Source: CALMEC01 sp964434425 (GTDB lineage Bacteria > Actinomycetota > Thermoleophilia > Miltoncostaeales > Miltoncostaeaceae). Taken from it: 64,000 nt of DNA. The stretch spans positions 201,848 to 265,847 of the forward strand of contig CAYSVH010000002.1 in NCBI GenBank assembly GCA_964434425.1. Reading direction: 5' to 3'. Below, piece by piece: positions 52,314 through 62,010 of this stretch. The notes beneath the pieces are model-generated. The model did not search any database and was not told the DNA's origin. It was given only the letters and a program-made list of their open reading frames with translations. Each line of letters begins with the position of its first letter. Position 1 is the first letter of the stretch. The position numbers were made by a program, and so were the translations under genes.

Positions 52314-54229
52314 CAGCGCACCACCAGGATGACGATCGTCGCCACTCCGGCGAGCCCGAGGAGGAGCGCGAAGGCGTATGTGCGGACGAACCCGCTCTGC
52401 AGGTGGTGCAGGACCCGCCACCACTCCTCGGCGACGGCGGTCACGGCCCGGATGGGGCCGGTGCCGATCACCGGCTCGACGTGTGTTCGGAGCCCGGTGC
52501 CGGAGGCGCGGCCCGGGTGCACCACGAGGTCGTCATACACCTCGTCGAACCGCCAGGCGTCCTTCAGGAACCCGTGCAACCCCGGATGCCGTGCGACGAA
52601 GTCACGACGACGGAACGAGTCCTTGCCGAACCACGCCCAGGCGACGGCGATGCCGAGAATGGCGGCGAGCGACGAGACGCTCAGGCTGATGATCTCCTGT
52701 GCGTGCGTCGGCTTCACCGGGTCGACGAGGCTGTCGGCGAAGACCGGGTTGAGGAAGTCGGTGAGCAGGTGCCACCCGAAGGGCACCTGGATCCACCCGC
52801 CCACGACGCTGAGCGCGCCGAGGATGTAGAGCGGGACCATCATGGCCCAGCCGGAGCCGTGCGGCGCGTGCTCGTAGCCGCCGTCCGGCTCCGCCCCGTG
52901 GAAGGTCCGGAAGAGCAGTCGGAACATGTAGAGCGCGGTCAGGAACGCGGCGACGCTCGCCACGATGTAGAGCACCAGGCCGTAGGTGCCGTTGGCCAGC
53001 GCATGGGCCAGGATCTCGTCCTTGCTGAAGAAGCCGGAGAGACCGGGCACTCCGGCGATGGCGAGACAGCCGATCGCGAACACCACATAGACGGGACGCA
53101 GATGGCGTTTCAGCCCGCCCATGCGGTCGAGGCTCTGCTCGCCGGCGAGCGCGTGGATGACGGCTCCGGCGGCGAGGAAGAGCAGCGCCTTGAAGAACGC
53201 GTGCGTGAGGAAGTGGAACATGCCGCTCTCGTACGCGCCGAGGCCGACGGCCATGATCATGTAGCCGATCTGGCTGCAGGTGCTCCACGCCAGCACACGC
53301 TTGATGTCGTCCTGCGCGATGGCGATGGTGGCGGCCATGAAGAGGGTGACGCAGCCCACCGCGGCCACGATGTCCATGCCCAGCGGAGAGAGCTCGTAGA
53401 TCACGTGCATGCGGGCGATCATGTAGACGCCCGCGGTGACCATGGTGGCCGCGTGGATCAGGGCGCTGACGGGCGTGGGGCCCTCCATGGCGTCGGGCAG
53501 CCACGTGTGCAGCGGCACCTGGGCGCTCTTGGCGGCGGCGCCGACGAAGAAGAGCAGCGCGATGGCCAGGGCGATGCCGCTGTCGGCCTCGATCTTGCCG
53601 GGGGCCGTGTTGAAGATCTGGTCGTAGTCGAGCGTGCCCAGCTCGCGCACGAGCAGGAAGGCGCCGATCACCATGCCCACGTCGCCGATGACGTTCATGA
53701 CGAACGCCTTCTTGGCCGCCGCCACCGCGGAGGGCTTCTCGTAGTAGAAGCCGATCAGGAGATAGCTGGCGAGACCGACGAACGCCCATCCCACGATGAG
53801 GAAGAGCACGTTCGACGCGAGCACCAGGAGGAGCATCGAGAACACGAAGAAGTTGAGCTCGGCGAAGAAGCGCCGGTAGCCCTCGTCGTGGTCCATGTAC
53901 TCCGTGGAGTAGAGGTGGATGAGGAATCCGACCCCGGTGATGACGAGCATCATCAGCACCGACAGCGGGTCGACGCGCACCGCGAGGTCCACGGTGACGC
54001 CCCCGACGTCGATCCACTCCCACAGGCGCGACACGACGGTGCGTTCGGCGCCGTCCTTGCCCAGCATGTCGATGAAGATGGCGAGGGTCGCGACGAATGC
54101 GAGGCCGATCGAGCCGACCCCCACGGCGCGCGTGAGCGGCTTCGACGGCTCCTTCGAACCGAACGACATCAGGATCAGGCTGCCCAGGAGCGGCAGCAGC
54201 AGTACGACCCACCCGAGAACGGCGATCAT
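52313..54229 (-). CDS. nuoL: NADH-quinone oxidoreductase subunit L
   Basis: This is the largest antiporter-like subunit, with the lateral amphipathic helix that braces the membrane arm. The 638-residue product has about 16 helices; PDAMEGPTPVSALIHAATM and GSLILMSFGSKEPSK are characteristic. ATG 54229 overlaps nuoK by four bases. The last third includes the amphipathic coupling helix and the anchor helix, as in full-length NuoL. Confidence 0.95.
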   Translation of the reverse strand: MIAVLGWVVLLLPLLGSLILMSFGSKEPSKPLTRAVGVGSIGLAFVATLAIFIDMLGKDGAERTVVSRLWEWIDVGGVTVDLAVRVDPLSVLMMLVITGVGFLIHLYSTEYMDHDEGYRRFFAELNFFVFSMLLLVLASNVLFLIVGWAFVGLASYLLIGFYYEKPSAVAAAKKAFVMNVIGDVGMVIGAFLLVRELGTLDYDQIFNTAPGKIEADSGIALAIALLFFVGAAAKSAQVPLHTWLPDAMEGPTPVSALIHAATMVTAGVYMIARMHVIYELSPLGMDIVAAVGCVTLFMAATIAIAQDDIKRVLAWSTCSQIGYMIMAVGLGAYESGMFHFLTHAFFKALLFLAAGAVIHALAGEQSLDRMGGLKRHLRPVYVVFAIGCLAIAGVPGLSGFFSKDEILAHALANGTYGLVLYIVASVAAFLTALYMFRLLFRTFHGAEPDGGYEHAPHGSGWAMMVPLYILGALSVVGGWIQVPFGWHLLTDFLNPVFADSLVDPVKPTHAQEIISLSVSSLAAILGIAVAWAWFGKDSFRRRDFVARHPGLHGFLKDAWRFDEVYDDLVVHPGRASGTGLRTHVEPVIGTGPIRAVTAVAEEWWRVLHHLQSGFVRTYAFALLLGLAGVATIVILVVR

Positions 54230-54555
54230 CCGGACAGCTCCGTCAACTCGTCGACGTCAAGACCGCGGCGCTGTCGGAAGATCGAGACGGTGAGTCCCAG
54301 TCCGATGACGACCTCGGCAGCGGCCACCACCATCACCACGAGGGCGAAGATGTGACCGTCGGTGTTGTTCCAGTGGCGTGCGAAGCCCAGGAACGCGACG
54401 TTGGCCGCGTTCAGCATCAGCTCGACCGCCAGGAGAAGAAGGATGGGGTTGCGTCGCGAGAGCACGCCGACGAGTCCCAGCGCGAAGAGCACCAGGGACA
54501 CGCCGAGGTACGAGGATGTCGGCATCCCCGCCGCCGCGGTCATGAGGTCCGTCAT
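54226..54555 (-). CDS. nuoK: NADH-quinone oxidoreductase subunit K
   Basis: This is a small proton-channel subunit. The 109-residue product has three helices, with the conserved membrane Glu in LLLAVELMLNAANVAFLGF and a second carboxylate helix (VVAAAEVVIGLGLTVSIFRQ). It overlaps nuoJ and nuoL by four bases each, the standard J-K-L order. Confidence 0.95.
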   Translation of the reverse strand: MTDLMTAAAGMPTSSYLGVSLVLFALGLVGVLSRRNPILLLLAVELMLNAANVAFLGFARHWNNTDGHIFALVVMVVAAAEVVIGLGLTVSIFRQRRGLDVDELTELSG

Positions 54556-55073
54556 CGGCCGCCCTCGGACTGGACCGCGCGCTTCGCGAGGATCACCGCG
54601 CCGACGGCCGCCGCCAGCAGGAGCAGCGACGTCGCCTCGAACGGAAGCAGGTGCTCCCTGAGGAAGGCGTCACCGATCTCGCGCGGGCTGCCCAGCTCGG
54701 AGCGGGGCTTCGGCACGTCGGTGAAGCGGGCGAGGGTCGTCGTGAGGAACACGATGGCGCCCATGGCCGCGAGCACCAGCACCACGAGCCACGAGAACAC
54801 CTGATAGTGCGCCAGCCGGTCCGGTGTCTGCCGGGCCCGGTCGCCCAGATAGGCGAGGACGAAGAGGAAGAGCGTGACGATCGCGCCGGCATAGACGATC
54901 ACCTGGATCACGGCGACGAACGGGGCGTGCGCCAGGAGGAAGAGCACCGCGACAGCGATGAGCGTCGCGATCAGCGCCACGGCCGCCTGGAACGCGTTCT
55001 TCAGGGTGACGACCAGGACACCGCTGCCGATGGCCGCCCCGGAGGCGAGGCCGAATGCGATCTGCTCACCCAC
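54552..55073 (-). CDS. nuoJ: NADH-quinone oxidoreductase subunit J
   Basis: The 173-residue membrane subunit has five helices, with the conserved IQVIVYAGAIVTLFLFVLAY, including the pi-bulge helix important for conformational coupling. The middle carries a hydrophilic loop of about 45 residues. Its start at 55073 overlaps nuoI by eight bases. Confidence 0.94.
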   Translation of the reverse strand: MGEQIAFGLASGAAIGSGVLVVTLKNAFQAAVALIATLIAVAVLFLLAHAPFVAVIQVIVYAGAIVTLFLFVLAYLGDRARQTPDRLAHYQVFSWLVVLVLAAMGAIVFLTTTLARFTDVPKPRSELGSPREIGDAFLREHLLPFEATSLLLLAAAVGAVILAKRAVQSEGGR

Positions 55074-55527
55074 GCTTCGGCTCCCGGATGGGGGCTTCCT
55101 TCATCGGCGGTTCCAGCAGCATCTCCTTGGTGTACACCAGGTCGCGCGGCCGGTTGTACTCGGAGAGCTCGTACGAGTTCTCCAGCGTGATCGCGTCGAA
55201 CGGACACGCGGTTTCGCAGTAGCCGCAGAAGATGCAGCGCGACATGTTGATCTCGTAGATGCGCGCGAACCGCTCTCCGGCGGAGACGCGGTGCTCGGGG
55301 GTGTTCTCCTCGGCGACGACGCGGATGCAGTCGGCCGGGCAGGCGGCGGCGCACAGTGAGCAGCCGACGCACTTCTCGAGGCCGTTGTCGAACTTCCAGA
55401 GACGGTGACGGCCGCGGAAGCGGGGGTGCACCGGCGTCTTGTTCTCGGGGTAGCCGATGGTGGTCGGCTTCTCCAAGAGTCCCTTGAAGGTGACGCTGAA
55501 TCCCTTGATGGTGTCCTGGATTCCCAT
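55066..55527 (-). CDS. nuoI: NADH-quinone oxidoreductase subunit I (two 4Fe-4S)
   Basis: This is the ferredoxin-like subunit carrying clusters N6a and N6b. The 153-residue product has CVGCSLCAAACPADCI and CIFCGYCETACPFDAI, four Cys each, intact. It passes electrons from NuoG/NuoD to NuoB. A 30-bp spacer separates it from nuoH. Confidence 0.96.
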   Translation of the reverse strand: MGIQDTIKGFSVTFKGLLEKPTTIGYPENKTPVHPRFRGRHRLWKFDNGLEKCVGCSLCAAACPADCIRVVAEENTPEHRVSAGERFARIYEINMSRCIFCGYCETACPFDAITLENSYELSEYNRPRDLVYTKEMLLEPPMKEAPIREPKRG

Positions 55528-55557
55528 TGCTTACCTCTGGATGGTTGATTCGATCAT

Positions 55558-56550
55558 CTAGTCGCTGAAGCCCAGTCCCACCACGATCGCGGTAACGAGC
55601 AGGTTGAGGGTGGCGAGCGGGAGGAAGATCTTCCATCCCAGCTTCATCAGCCGGTCGTAGCGGAAGCGCGGCATGGTCCCGCGGATCCAGATGAACACGA
55701 TGACCAGGGCGAACACCTTGAGGAGGAACCAGACGGGCTCCGGGAGCCAGGGGCCGCTGTAGCCGCCGAGGAAGAGTGTCACGGTCAGCGCCGAGACCAG
55801 GAGCATGTTCAGGTACTCGGCCATGGCGAAGCCCGCGTACTTGGTGCCGCCGTACTCGGTGGCATAGCCGGCGACCAGCTCGCTCTCGGCCTCGGGCAGG
55901 TCGAAGGGGGTGCGGTTCGTCTCGGCGATGCCGGTGATGAAGAACAGCACGAACCCGACGGGCTGGAGGAGGATGAACCAGACGGTGTCCTGCTGCGCCT
56001 GGACGATGTCGACCAGGGAGAGGCTCTGCGCGAGCATGACCACGCCGATCGCGCTCAGCGCCATCGACACCTCGTACGAGATGAGCTGCGCCGCGGTACG
56101 GGCACCGCCGATCAGGCCGTACTTGTTGCCGCTGGCGAAGCCGCCCAGCATCAGGGCGTAGTGGCCCATCGACGCGACCGCGAACGCGAACAGGAGGCCG
56201 GTGTTGAGATCGGTCCCGTACAGCGTCACGTGGTGGCCGAAGATCGTGGTCGACCCGCCGAACGGGATGATCGCCAGCGTGACGATGGGAGCGAGGACGG
56301 CGATCACCGGCGCGACCTGGAAGACCAGGTGGTTTGCCGTCTTCGGGGTGAAGTCCTCCTTGAAGAGCATCTTCACCACGTCCGCCGCCGGCTGCATCAT
56401 GCCGAACGGACCCGCGCGGTTCGGTCCCTGTCGTCCCTGGATGCGTCCCAGCAGACGCCGCTCCAGCAGCATCGTGTAGGCGAAGATCGAGACGAAGAGG
56501 AAGGTGAGCAGCGCCGCCTTGATGACGATCGTGAGTACCGCTTCCTGCAT
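55558..56550 (-). CDS. nuoH: NADH-quinone oxidoreductase subunit H
   Basis: This is the membrane subunit forming most of the quinone pocket. The 330-residue product has eight to nine helices, with LLGRIQGRQGPNRAGPFG at the N-terminal cytoplasmic loop and AETNRTPFDLPEAESELVAG, the acidic loop lining the quinone tunnel. The start ATG 56550 shares a base with the nuoG stop. Confidence 0.95.
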   Translation of the reverse strand: MQEAVLTIVIKAALLTFLFVSIFAYTMLLERRLLGRIQGRQGPNRAGPFGMMQPAADVVKMLFKEDFTPKTANHLVFQVAPVIAVLAPIVTLAIIPFGGSTTIFGHHVTLYGTDLNTGLLFAFAVASMGHYALMLGGFASGNKYGLIGGARTAAQLISYEVSMALSAIGVVMLAQSLSLVDIVQAQQDTVWFILLQPVGFVLFFITGIAETNRTPFDLPEAESELVAGYATEYGGTKYAGFAMAEYLNMLLVSALTVTLFLGGYSGPWLPEPVWFLLKVFALVIVFIWIRGTMPRFRYDRLMKLGWKIFLPLATLNLLVTAIVVGLGFSD

Positions 56551-58841
56551 CAGGCGCCGATCCGGACGTTGACGGGGCCGTGGTCCGCGCCCACGAGGGC
56601 ATGCGTGCCGGCCGTCGGCGGGCCGGTCATGACGAACGCGGCGCCGTCGGGCAGCCGGTCGTCGACCTCGACGGGCAATGCGCAGGAACCGTGCGGCGAC
56701 TGGACCACCACGCTGTCACCGGTGGTGACCGCGTGACGTTCGGCCTCGGTGGGTGACAGCCGCAGCGCCGCGCTCTGGCGAAGGGATGCCAGCGCATCCG
56801 AGCGCCACGCCGTGGCGTCGCCGAAGATCTCGGTGGTGAGCACGAGCGGGATGCCGTCTCCGACCGGCTCCGGGGGCGCGGTGTCCGCGACCGGGACGAC
56901 GTCCGAATCTGCGATGGGCGCACCCAGGGTTCCGATCGCCTGGTAGCTCAGGCCTGCGAAGGCCGGGTATTCGTTGGCGACCGCCGCGAAGGTCTGCGCC
57001 GGGGTGCGCCACGGGAACGGCTTGCCGATGCGGTGCGACAGGCCGATCAGGATCTCCCACGCGGCGGCCGCGCCCTCGGGGCCGTCCGAACCCGGGCGCA
57101 GGCGCTGCGCGCGGCCGGTGGTCGACACGATGACGCCCTCGATCTCCTGCTTCATGAGTGCCGGGAGCACGACGGTGGCGCGGTCCGTGATGTGCGACCG
57201 GTGCGTCGCGATGACGACGACGTCGTTGACGCGGTCGAGTGCGGCGTTCCAGGCCGTCGAACCCGCGGTCTCGGTGGGGTCGGCGTGCACGGTGAGGAGC
57301 GTCGCCACGCGCCGGTCGGCGACGTCGTCCAGGAGGTTCTCGGTCGAGAGCCCCAGCGCCCGGAGTCCCGGGGCGTTGACGTGGGCGGTCAGCTCGATCA
57401 TGCGCGCGTCCGATCCCTCGGCCAGCGCAGCCAGTCGGCGGGCGGCGGCCTCGTCGTTGGCGAGGTCGGCCTCGTCCCAGATCAGGATGGGGCGCGACGC
57501 TCCCTCCAGGACGCGCTCCACGGCGTCGAATGCGTCGATCAGACGACCGGGTGCCGTGGTGACGGACTCGGTGGCGCGCGCGGCGATCATCTGGGGTCGG
57601 ACGCCGGCCACGAGCAGCGTGCCGCGGCGGCGCATCAGCTTGCGGAGGCGCAGCTCGACGATGGGATGCTGGTTGCCGAGGTCGCCGCCGACGACCACGA
57701 CGGCATCGGCCTGGTCGATGTCGCCCAGCTCGGCGCGCGGGAGGTTGCGCAGCGGCCGCAGGTGCGGGCGGACCGGGATGCCGAGGCATCCCACGCGTCC
57801 TCCGGCCAGGGCGTCGGCGAGCTTGACGGAGAGGTGCGCGTCCTCCACGGTGGCGTCGGTCCCCACCAGGACGGCGGTGGCCGCCGAGCGCTGGAGGATG
57901 TGCGCCGCGCGGTCGACGGCTTCGTCGAGGGGTGCCTCGTGGAGGATCCCGTCCTCACCCCGGATGAGCGCGCGGGTGATCCGGTTGGGGGCCCACGCGG
58001 CCGGGTAGCCCCAGCGGCCCTTGTCGCAGATCCACCCCTCCTCGACGGCGAAGTTCGGCTCGGGACGACCGGTGACGCGCTTGATCTCGCCGTCGCGCTG
58101 GGTGATCTCGACGTTGCATCCGGACGGGCAGTTGCCGCAGACGGACGGGGTGTTCTTGATGTCCCAGGGCCGCGAGACGAAGCGGTAGGGGATGCTGGTC
58201 AGCGCCCCCACGGGGCAGAGGTCGATGATGTTGCCGGTGAAGCGCCCCTCGTAGGGATCGCCCGTGAACGTGGCGACCTCGGTTCCCGCGCCACGTTCCT
58301 GGAACGTCAGCTGGCCGTCCTCCGCGACCTCCTGGCTGAAGCGCACGCAGCGGAAGCATGTGATGCAGCGCTCGCGGTCGAGGGCCACCACGGTCGAGAG
58401 GTCGAGCGGCTTCGGGAAGTGCCGTTTGGGCTCGACGAACCGCGTGCGACCGGGGCCGAACTTGAGCGTGTGGTTCTGGAGCGGGCACTCGCCGCCCTTG
58501 TCGCAGACCGGGCAGTCGAGCGGATGGTTGGCGAGGATCAGCTCCAGCACGCCGTCCTGTGCATCCTTGGCCGCCGGGTTGTCGCTGTGGACCACCATGT
58601 CCGGTGTGACGGGAGTGGAGCAGGCCGTCTGCAGACCGCGCATGCCCTCCACCTCGACGAGGCACATGCGGCAGGCGCCGATGGGGGCGCCGAGGCGCGG
58701 CTCGTAACAGAAGACGGGGATCTCGACCCCGACCTCGGCCGCCGCGTCGACGAGCATGGTCCCCGGTTTCGCGTAGACCTTCCGTCCGTTCAGCGTGAAC
58801 CGGACGAGGTCGGTGGGCGGTGGCTTGGGTGCGTCAGACAC
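56550..58841 (-). CDS. nuoG: NADH-quinone oxidoreductase subunit G
   Basis: This is the large peripheral iron-sulfur subunit (763 residues). The N-terminus has a 2Fe-2S site (CYEPRLGAPIGACRMCLVEV), then CPVCDKGGECPLQN and CITCFRCVRFSQEV for 4Fe-4S clusters. A molybdopterin-type fold follows, whose N7-like Cys lie in CGNCPSGCNVEITQRDG. The C-terminal half is the catalytically empty molybdopterin domain normal for NuoG. It overlaps nuoF by eight bases. Confidence 0.95.
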   Translation of the reverse strand: MSDAPKPPPTDLVRFTLNGRKVYAKPGTMLVDAAAEVGVEIPVFCYEPRLGAPIGACRMCLVEVEGMRGLQTACSTPVTPDMVVHSDNPAAKDAQDGVLELILANHPLDCPVCDKGGECPLQNHTLKFGPGRTRFVEPKRHFPKPLDLSTVVALDRERCITCFRCVRFSQEVAEDGQLTFQERGAGTEVATFTGDPYEGRFTGNIIDLCPVGALTSIPYRFVSRPWDIKNTPSVCGNCPSGCNVEITQRDGEIKRVTGRPEPNFAVEEGWICDKGRWGYPAAWAPNRITRALIRGEDGILHEAPLDEAVDRAAHILQRSAATAVLVGTDATVEDAHLSVKLADALAGGRVGCLGIPVRPHLRPLRNLPRAELGDIDQADAVVVVGGDLGNQHPIVELRLRKLMRRRGTLLVAGVRPQMIAARATESVTTAPGRLIDAFDAVERVLEGASRPILIWDEADLANDEAAARRLAALAEGSDARMIELTAHVNAPGLRALGLSTENLLDDVADRRVATLLTVHADPTETAGSTAWNAALDRVNDVVVIATHRSHITDRATVVLPALMKQEIEGVIVSTTGRAQRLRPGSDGPEGAAAAWEILIGLSHRIGKPFPWRTPAQTFAAVANEYPAFAGLSYQAIGTLGAPIADSDVVPVADTAPPEPVGDGIPLVLTTEIFGDATAWRSDALASLRQSAALRLSPTEAERHAVTTGDSVVVQSPHGSCALPVEVDDRLPDGAAFVMTGPPTAGTHALVGADHGPVNVRIGA

Positions 58842-60132
58842 CGACGGCCTCCAGCATGGGTTCGGGTCGGGGTGAGCCGTTCTCGATCACGCGGACGAAG
58901 TCGTCGCGGAAGAGCTCGATGGCGCTCTTGATGGGGGCGATGGCCCCGTCCGCGAGCGGGCAGAGCGTGCGGCCGGAGATGCGGCCGAAGAGCGTCTCGA
59001 GCATCTCCAGGTCGGCCATGCGGGCCTCGCCGTCGACCATCCGCTGGAGGATCTTCTCCATCCAGTTCGTGCCCTCGCGGCAGGGGCTGCACTTGCCGCA
59101 GCTCTCGTGGCGGTAGAAGTGCGCCAGGCGCAGCGACGCGCGGACGATGCAGCCCGAGTCGTCCATCACGATGCAGCCGCCCGAGCCGAGGGCGCTTCCG
59201 GCCTCGGCGATCGACTCGTAGTCGAGCGGCGTGTCGAGCTTGTCGGCGCCCAGCACCGGAACGCTCGATCCGCCGACCCAGCAGGCCTTGAACTCGTGTC
59301 CCTCGCGCAGCCCGCCGGCGAGGTCGTAGATCAGCTCGCGGAGCGTGGTGTCGCCCAGGACGATCTCGTAGTTGCCGGGTCGCAGCACGTGGCCCGAGAT
59401 CGAGAACGCCTTGGTGCCGGGGCTCTTCTCGGTGCCGAGGGACAGGTACCAGTCGGCGCCCCTCTCGACGATGGGGGGGAGCGCGGCGAGCGTCTCGACG
59501 TTGTTGATCAGGGTGGGCGAGCCGTAGAGACCGGCGACGGCCGGGAACGGCGGCTTGAGCCGCGGCTGGCCGCGCTTGCCCTCGAGGCTCTCGAGGAGGG
59601 CCGTCTCCTCGCCGCAGATGTAGGCGCCGGCGCCGCGGTAGACCGTGACGTTGCAGGCGTACCCGCTGCCCATGATGTCGTCGCCGATGTACCCGGCGGC
59701 CCGGGCCTCGTGCACGGCGGCGTCCAGCACGCGCGCCTGGTGCTCGTACTCGCCGCGGATGTAGATGTAGGTCTGGTGCGAGTCCACCGCGTAGGCGGCG
59801 AGCACGATCCCCTCCAGGAGCTGGAAGGGGTTGAACTCGATGATCTCGCGGTCCTTGAAGGTGCCCGGCTCCGATTCGTCCCCGTTGCAGACGACGTACG
59901 ACGGCATCGGTGAGTCCTTCGGAAGGAAGCTCGCCTTGCGTCCCATGGGGAATCCGGCGCCGCCGCGGCCGCGCAGCCCGGAGCGGTGGAACTGATACAT
60001 GACGTCGTCGGCCGGCATCTGGGTGAGGGCGGTGCGCAGCGCGCGGTATCCGCCCGCCTCCTCGTAGGCGGCGAGCTCGGTGAGGGGCGATCCGGCCTCA
60101 CGGTGACGGTAGACGCTGTTCAGAACCGGCAT
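58834..60132 (-). CDS. nuoF: NADH-quinone oxidoreductase subunit F (FMN, NADH-binding)
   Basis: This subunit oxidises NADH through FMN. The 432-residue product has GLRGRGGAGFPMGRK (NADH site), NGDESEPGTFKDRE (FMN site) and the cluster N3 ligands in ESCGKCSPCREG and LCPLADGA. The start ATG 60132 is chosen; an upstream open frame is not conserved. nuoE ends 11 bp before. Confidence 0.96.
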   Translation of the reverse strand: MPVLNSVYRHREAGSPLTELAAYEEAGGYRALRTALTQMPADDVMYQFHRSGLRGRGGAGFPMGRKASFLPKDSPMPSYVVCNGDESEPGTFKDREIIEFNPFQLLEGIVLAAYAVDSHQTYIYIRGEYEHQARVLDAAVHEARAAGYIGDDIMGSGYACNVTVYRGAGAYICGEETALLESLEGKRGQPRLKPPFPAVAGLYGSPTLINNVETLAALPPIVERGADWYLSLGTEKSPGTKAFSISGHVLRPGNYEIVLGDTTLRELIYDLAGGLREGHEFKACWVGGSSVPVLGADKLDTPLDYESIAEAGSALGSGGCIVMDDSGCIVRASLRLAHFYRHESCGKCSPCREGTNWMEKILQRMVDGEARMADLEMLETLFGRISGRTLCPLADGAIAPIKSAIELFRDDFVRVIENGSPRPEPMLEAVGV

Positions 60133-60142
60133 GCCATCCTCC

Positions 60143-60643
60143 TCATCGCCACCGCTCGTCGGGGATCCCGGCTTCGCGCAGGTCGTCCACGATCGCGACG
60201 GCCTCGGGCGGGGTGAGCGGACCCACGGTGTTCTCGGCGTCGATCTGGATGCACGCGCCCTTGTCGCAGGCACCCAGGCACTGGACCTCCTGCAGGGTGA
60301 TGCGGCCGTCGGCACTGGTGCCGCCGTGCGGTCCGACGTCGAGATGCTCGGCCAGGGCCGCCATGATCTCGTCGCTGCCCCGCAGCATGCACGAAAGCGT
60401 CACACAGACAGAAACGACGCGGTCGCCCACGGGCGTGAGGTAGAGCCGGTCGTAGAACGACGCCACGCTCTCCACGTAGGCGCGTGAGTATCCCGTGGCC
60501 TCGGCCACGGCGGTGAGGTTCTCCTCGGTCAGGTATCCGTCGCGCGTCTGTGCGAACTTGAGCGCCGGGAGCACCAGTGACCGCGGGTCGGCGTACTCGT
60601 GCCGGATGGGGTCGATGTGTGCGCGTACCTCGGCCGCCGTCAT
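60143..60643 (-). CDS. nuoE: NADH-quinone oxidoreductase subunit E (2Fe-2S)
   Basis: This is the thioredoxin-fold subunit holding cluster N1a. The 166-residue product has four Cys in the usual places: CVTLSCMLRG and CLGACDKGACIQID, within a helical N-terminus and a C-terminal thioredoxin-like sheet. ATG 60643 overlaps the nuoD stop by four bases. Confidence 0.95.
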   Translation of the reverse strand: MTAAEVRAHIDPIRHEYADPRSLVLPALKFAQTRDGYLTEENLTAVAEATGYSRAYVESVASFYDRLYLTPVGDRVVSVCVTLSCMLRGSDEIMAALAEHLDVGPHGGTSADGRITLQEVQCLGACDKGACIQIDAENTVGPLTPPEAVAIVDDLREAGIPDERWR

Positions 60644-62010
60644 CGGTCGACCCCCCCCATCACGTTGTCGAGCGACCCGATGAGCGCGATGAGGTCCGCC
60701 AGATAGCCGCCGGTCGCCATCGGCTTGAGCGCCTGCAGGTTGACGAAGGAGGCGTCACGCATGTGGCAGCGGTACGGCTTGGGGCCGCCGTCGGCCACGA
60801 CGTAGCAGCCGATCTCCCCGCGCGGGCTCTCCACGGCGCAGTAGGCCTCGCCCTCCGGCACCGAGAAGCCCTCGGTCACCAGCTTGAAGTGGTGGATGAG
60901 CGCCTCCATCGACACCGCCAGCTCCTCGCGCGGGGGCAGCACGACCTTGCGGTCGTCGGCGATGTGCGATCCGCCCGGCATGGTGTCGAGCGCCTGGTCG
61001 ATGATGCGGCAGGACTCGCGCATCTCCTGCATGCGGACCGTGTACCGGTCGTAGGCGTCTCCGGCGCTGCCGACCGGGACGTCGAAGTCGAAGTGCTCAT
61101 ACCCCGAGTACGGGTTGGATTTGCGGAGGTCGAGGGGGACGCCCGCGCCACGCAGTGCCGGACCGGTGACCCCGAGGCCGATGAGCTCGTCGGCCGGCAC
61201 GACCCCGATGCCCTTGAGACGGTCGATCCAGATCTGGTTGTTCGAGACGAGGGTGTCGTATTCATCGATCCGGCGACGCAGCGTCGCGACGAAGTCCCGG
61301 AGCTCGTGCTCGAACCCCTCCGGCATGTCGGCCGAGCATCCGCCGATCTGGAAGTAGCGGGTGTTCATCCGCTCGCCCGAGATCATCTCGCCGATGTCGA
61401 GGGCCGCGTCCCGCTCGCGGAATGTGTAGAAGTAGATCGACATCGCACCCAGCTCGAGGCCGCAGGTGCCGAGCCACAGCAGGTGCGACGAGATGCGGTT
61501 GACCTCGCACATGATCACCCGCAGCCACTGGGCGCGCTCGGGGACCTCGAGGTCGAGCAGGCGCTCCACGGCCAGGCAGTAGGCGAGGGTGTTGAAGTAG
61601 GGCGAGAGGTAGTCCATGCGGGTGACCAGCGTCACCGCCTGCCAGAACGTCTTGTTCTCGCACTGCTTCTCGATGCCGGTGTGGAGGTACCCGATCACCG
61701 GGTGCAGGTCGGTCACCACCTCGCCGTCCAGCTCGGTGATGAGGCGAAGCACGCCGTGCGTCGACGGGTGCTGCGGGCCCAGGTTGAGGATCATCGGCCG
61801 GCGTCGTCCGGCCTCCTCCTCGTCGGCCTCGGCCGCGTGCTGGCGGGCGAGCGCCTCCTGCGGCGTGAACGCCTCGACGGCCGCGATCGCGCGCTCGGTC
61901 TCGGTGAGCGAGCGGCCCTCGCGGCGAGCGGCCTCCAATACGCCGCGCGCCTCGGAGGCGATGGGGAGGTCGCCGCCCACCCCGGTGTCGACCCTCTCGT
62001 CAGACGGCAT
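60640..62010 (-). CDS. nuoD: NADH-quinone oxidoreductase subunit D, with N-terminal extension
   Basis: This quinone-site subunit is related to NiFe-hydrogenase large subunits. The 456-residue product includes GPQHPSTHGVLRL, GYLHTGIEKQCENKTF and the C-terminal quinone-site region RCHMRDASFVNLQAL. About 70 extra residues precede the conserved start, in a charged Glu/Arg-rich stretch. An internal ATG at 61794, right before the conserved ILNLGPQHP, could be the true start. The gene overlaps the nuoC stop by 11 bases if ATG 62010 is used. Confidence 0.94.
   Translation of the reverse strand: MPSDERVDTGVGGDLPIASEARGVLEAARREGRSLTETERAIAAVEAFTPQEALARQHAAEADEEEAGRRRPMILNLGPQHPSTHGVLRLITELDGEVVTDLHPVIGYLHTGIEKQCENKTFWQAVTLVTRMDYLSPYFNTLAYCLAVERLLDLEVPERAQWLRVIMCEVNRISSHLLWLGTCGLELGAMSIYFYTFRERDAALDIGEMISGERMNTRYFQIGGCSADMPEGFEHELRDFVATLRRRIDEYDTLVSNNQIWIDRLKGIGVVPADELIGLGVTGPALRGAGVPLDLRKSNPYSGYEHFDFDVPVGSAGDAYDRYTVRMQEMRESCRIIDQALDTMPGGSHIADDRKVVLPPREELAVSMEALIHHFKLVTEGFSVPEGEAYCAVESPRGEIGCYVVADGGPKPYRCHMRDASFVNLQALKPMATGGYLADLIALIGSLDNVMGGVDR

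Noticed and set aside
57033..58931. Long plus-strand frames opposite nuoG and nuoF.
   Set aside because: Same cause: codon-position GC bias leaves the antisense open. The sense products carry intact iron-sulfur and FMN motifs.
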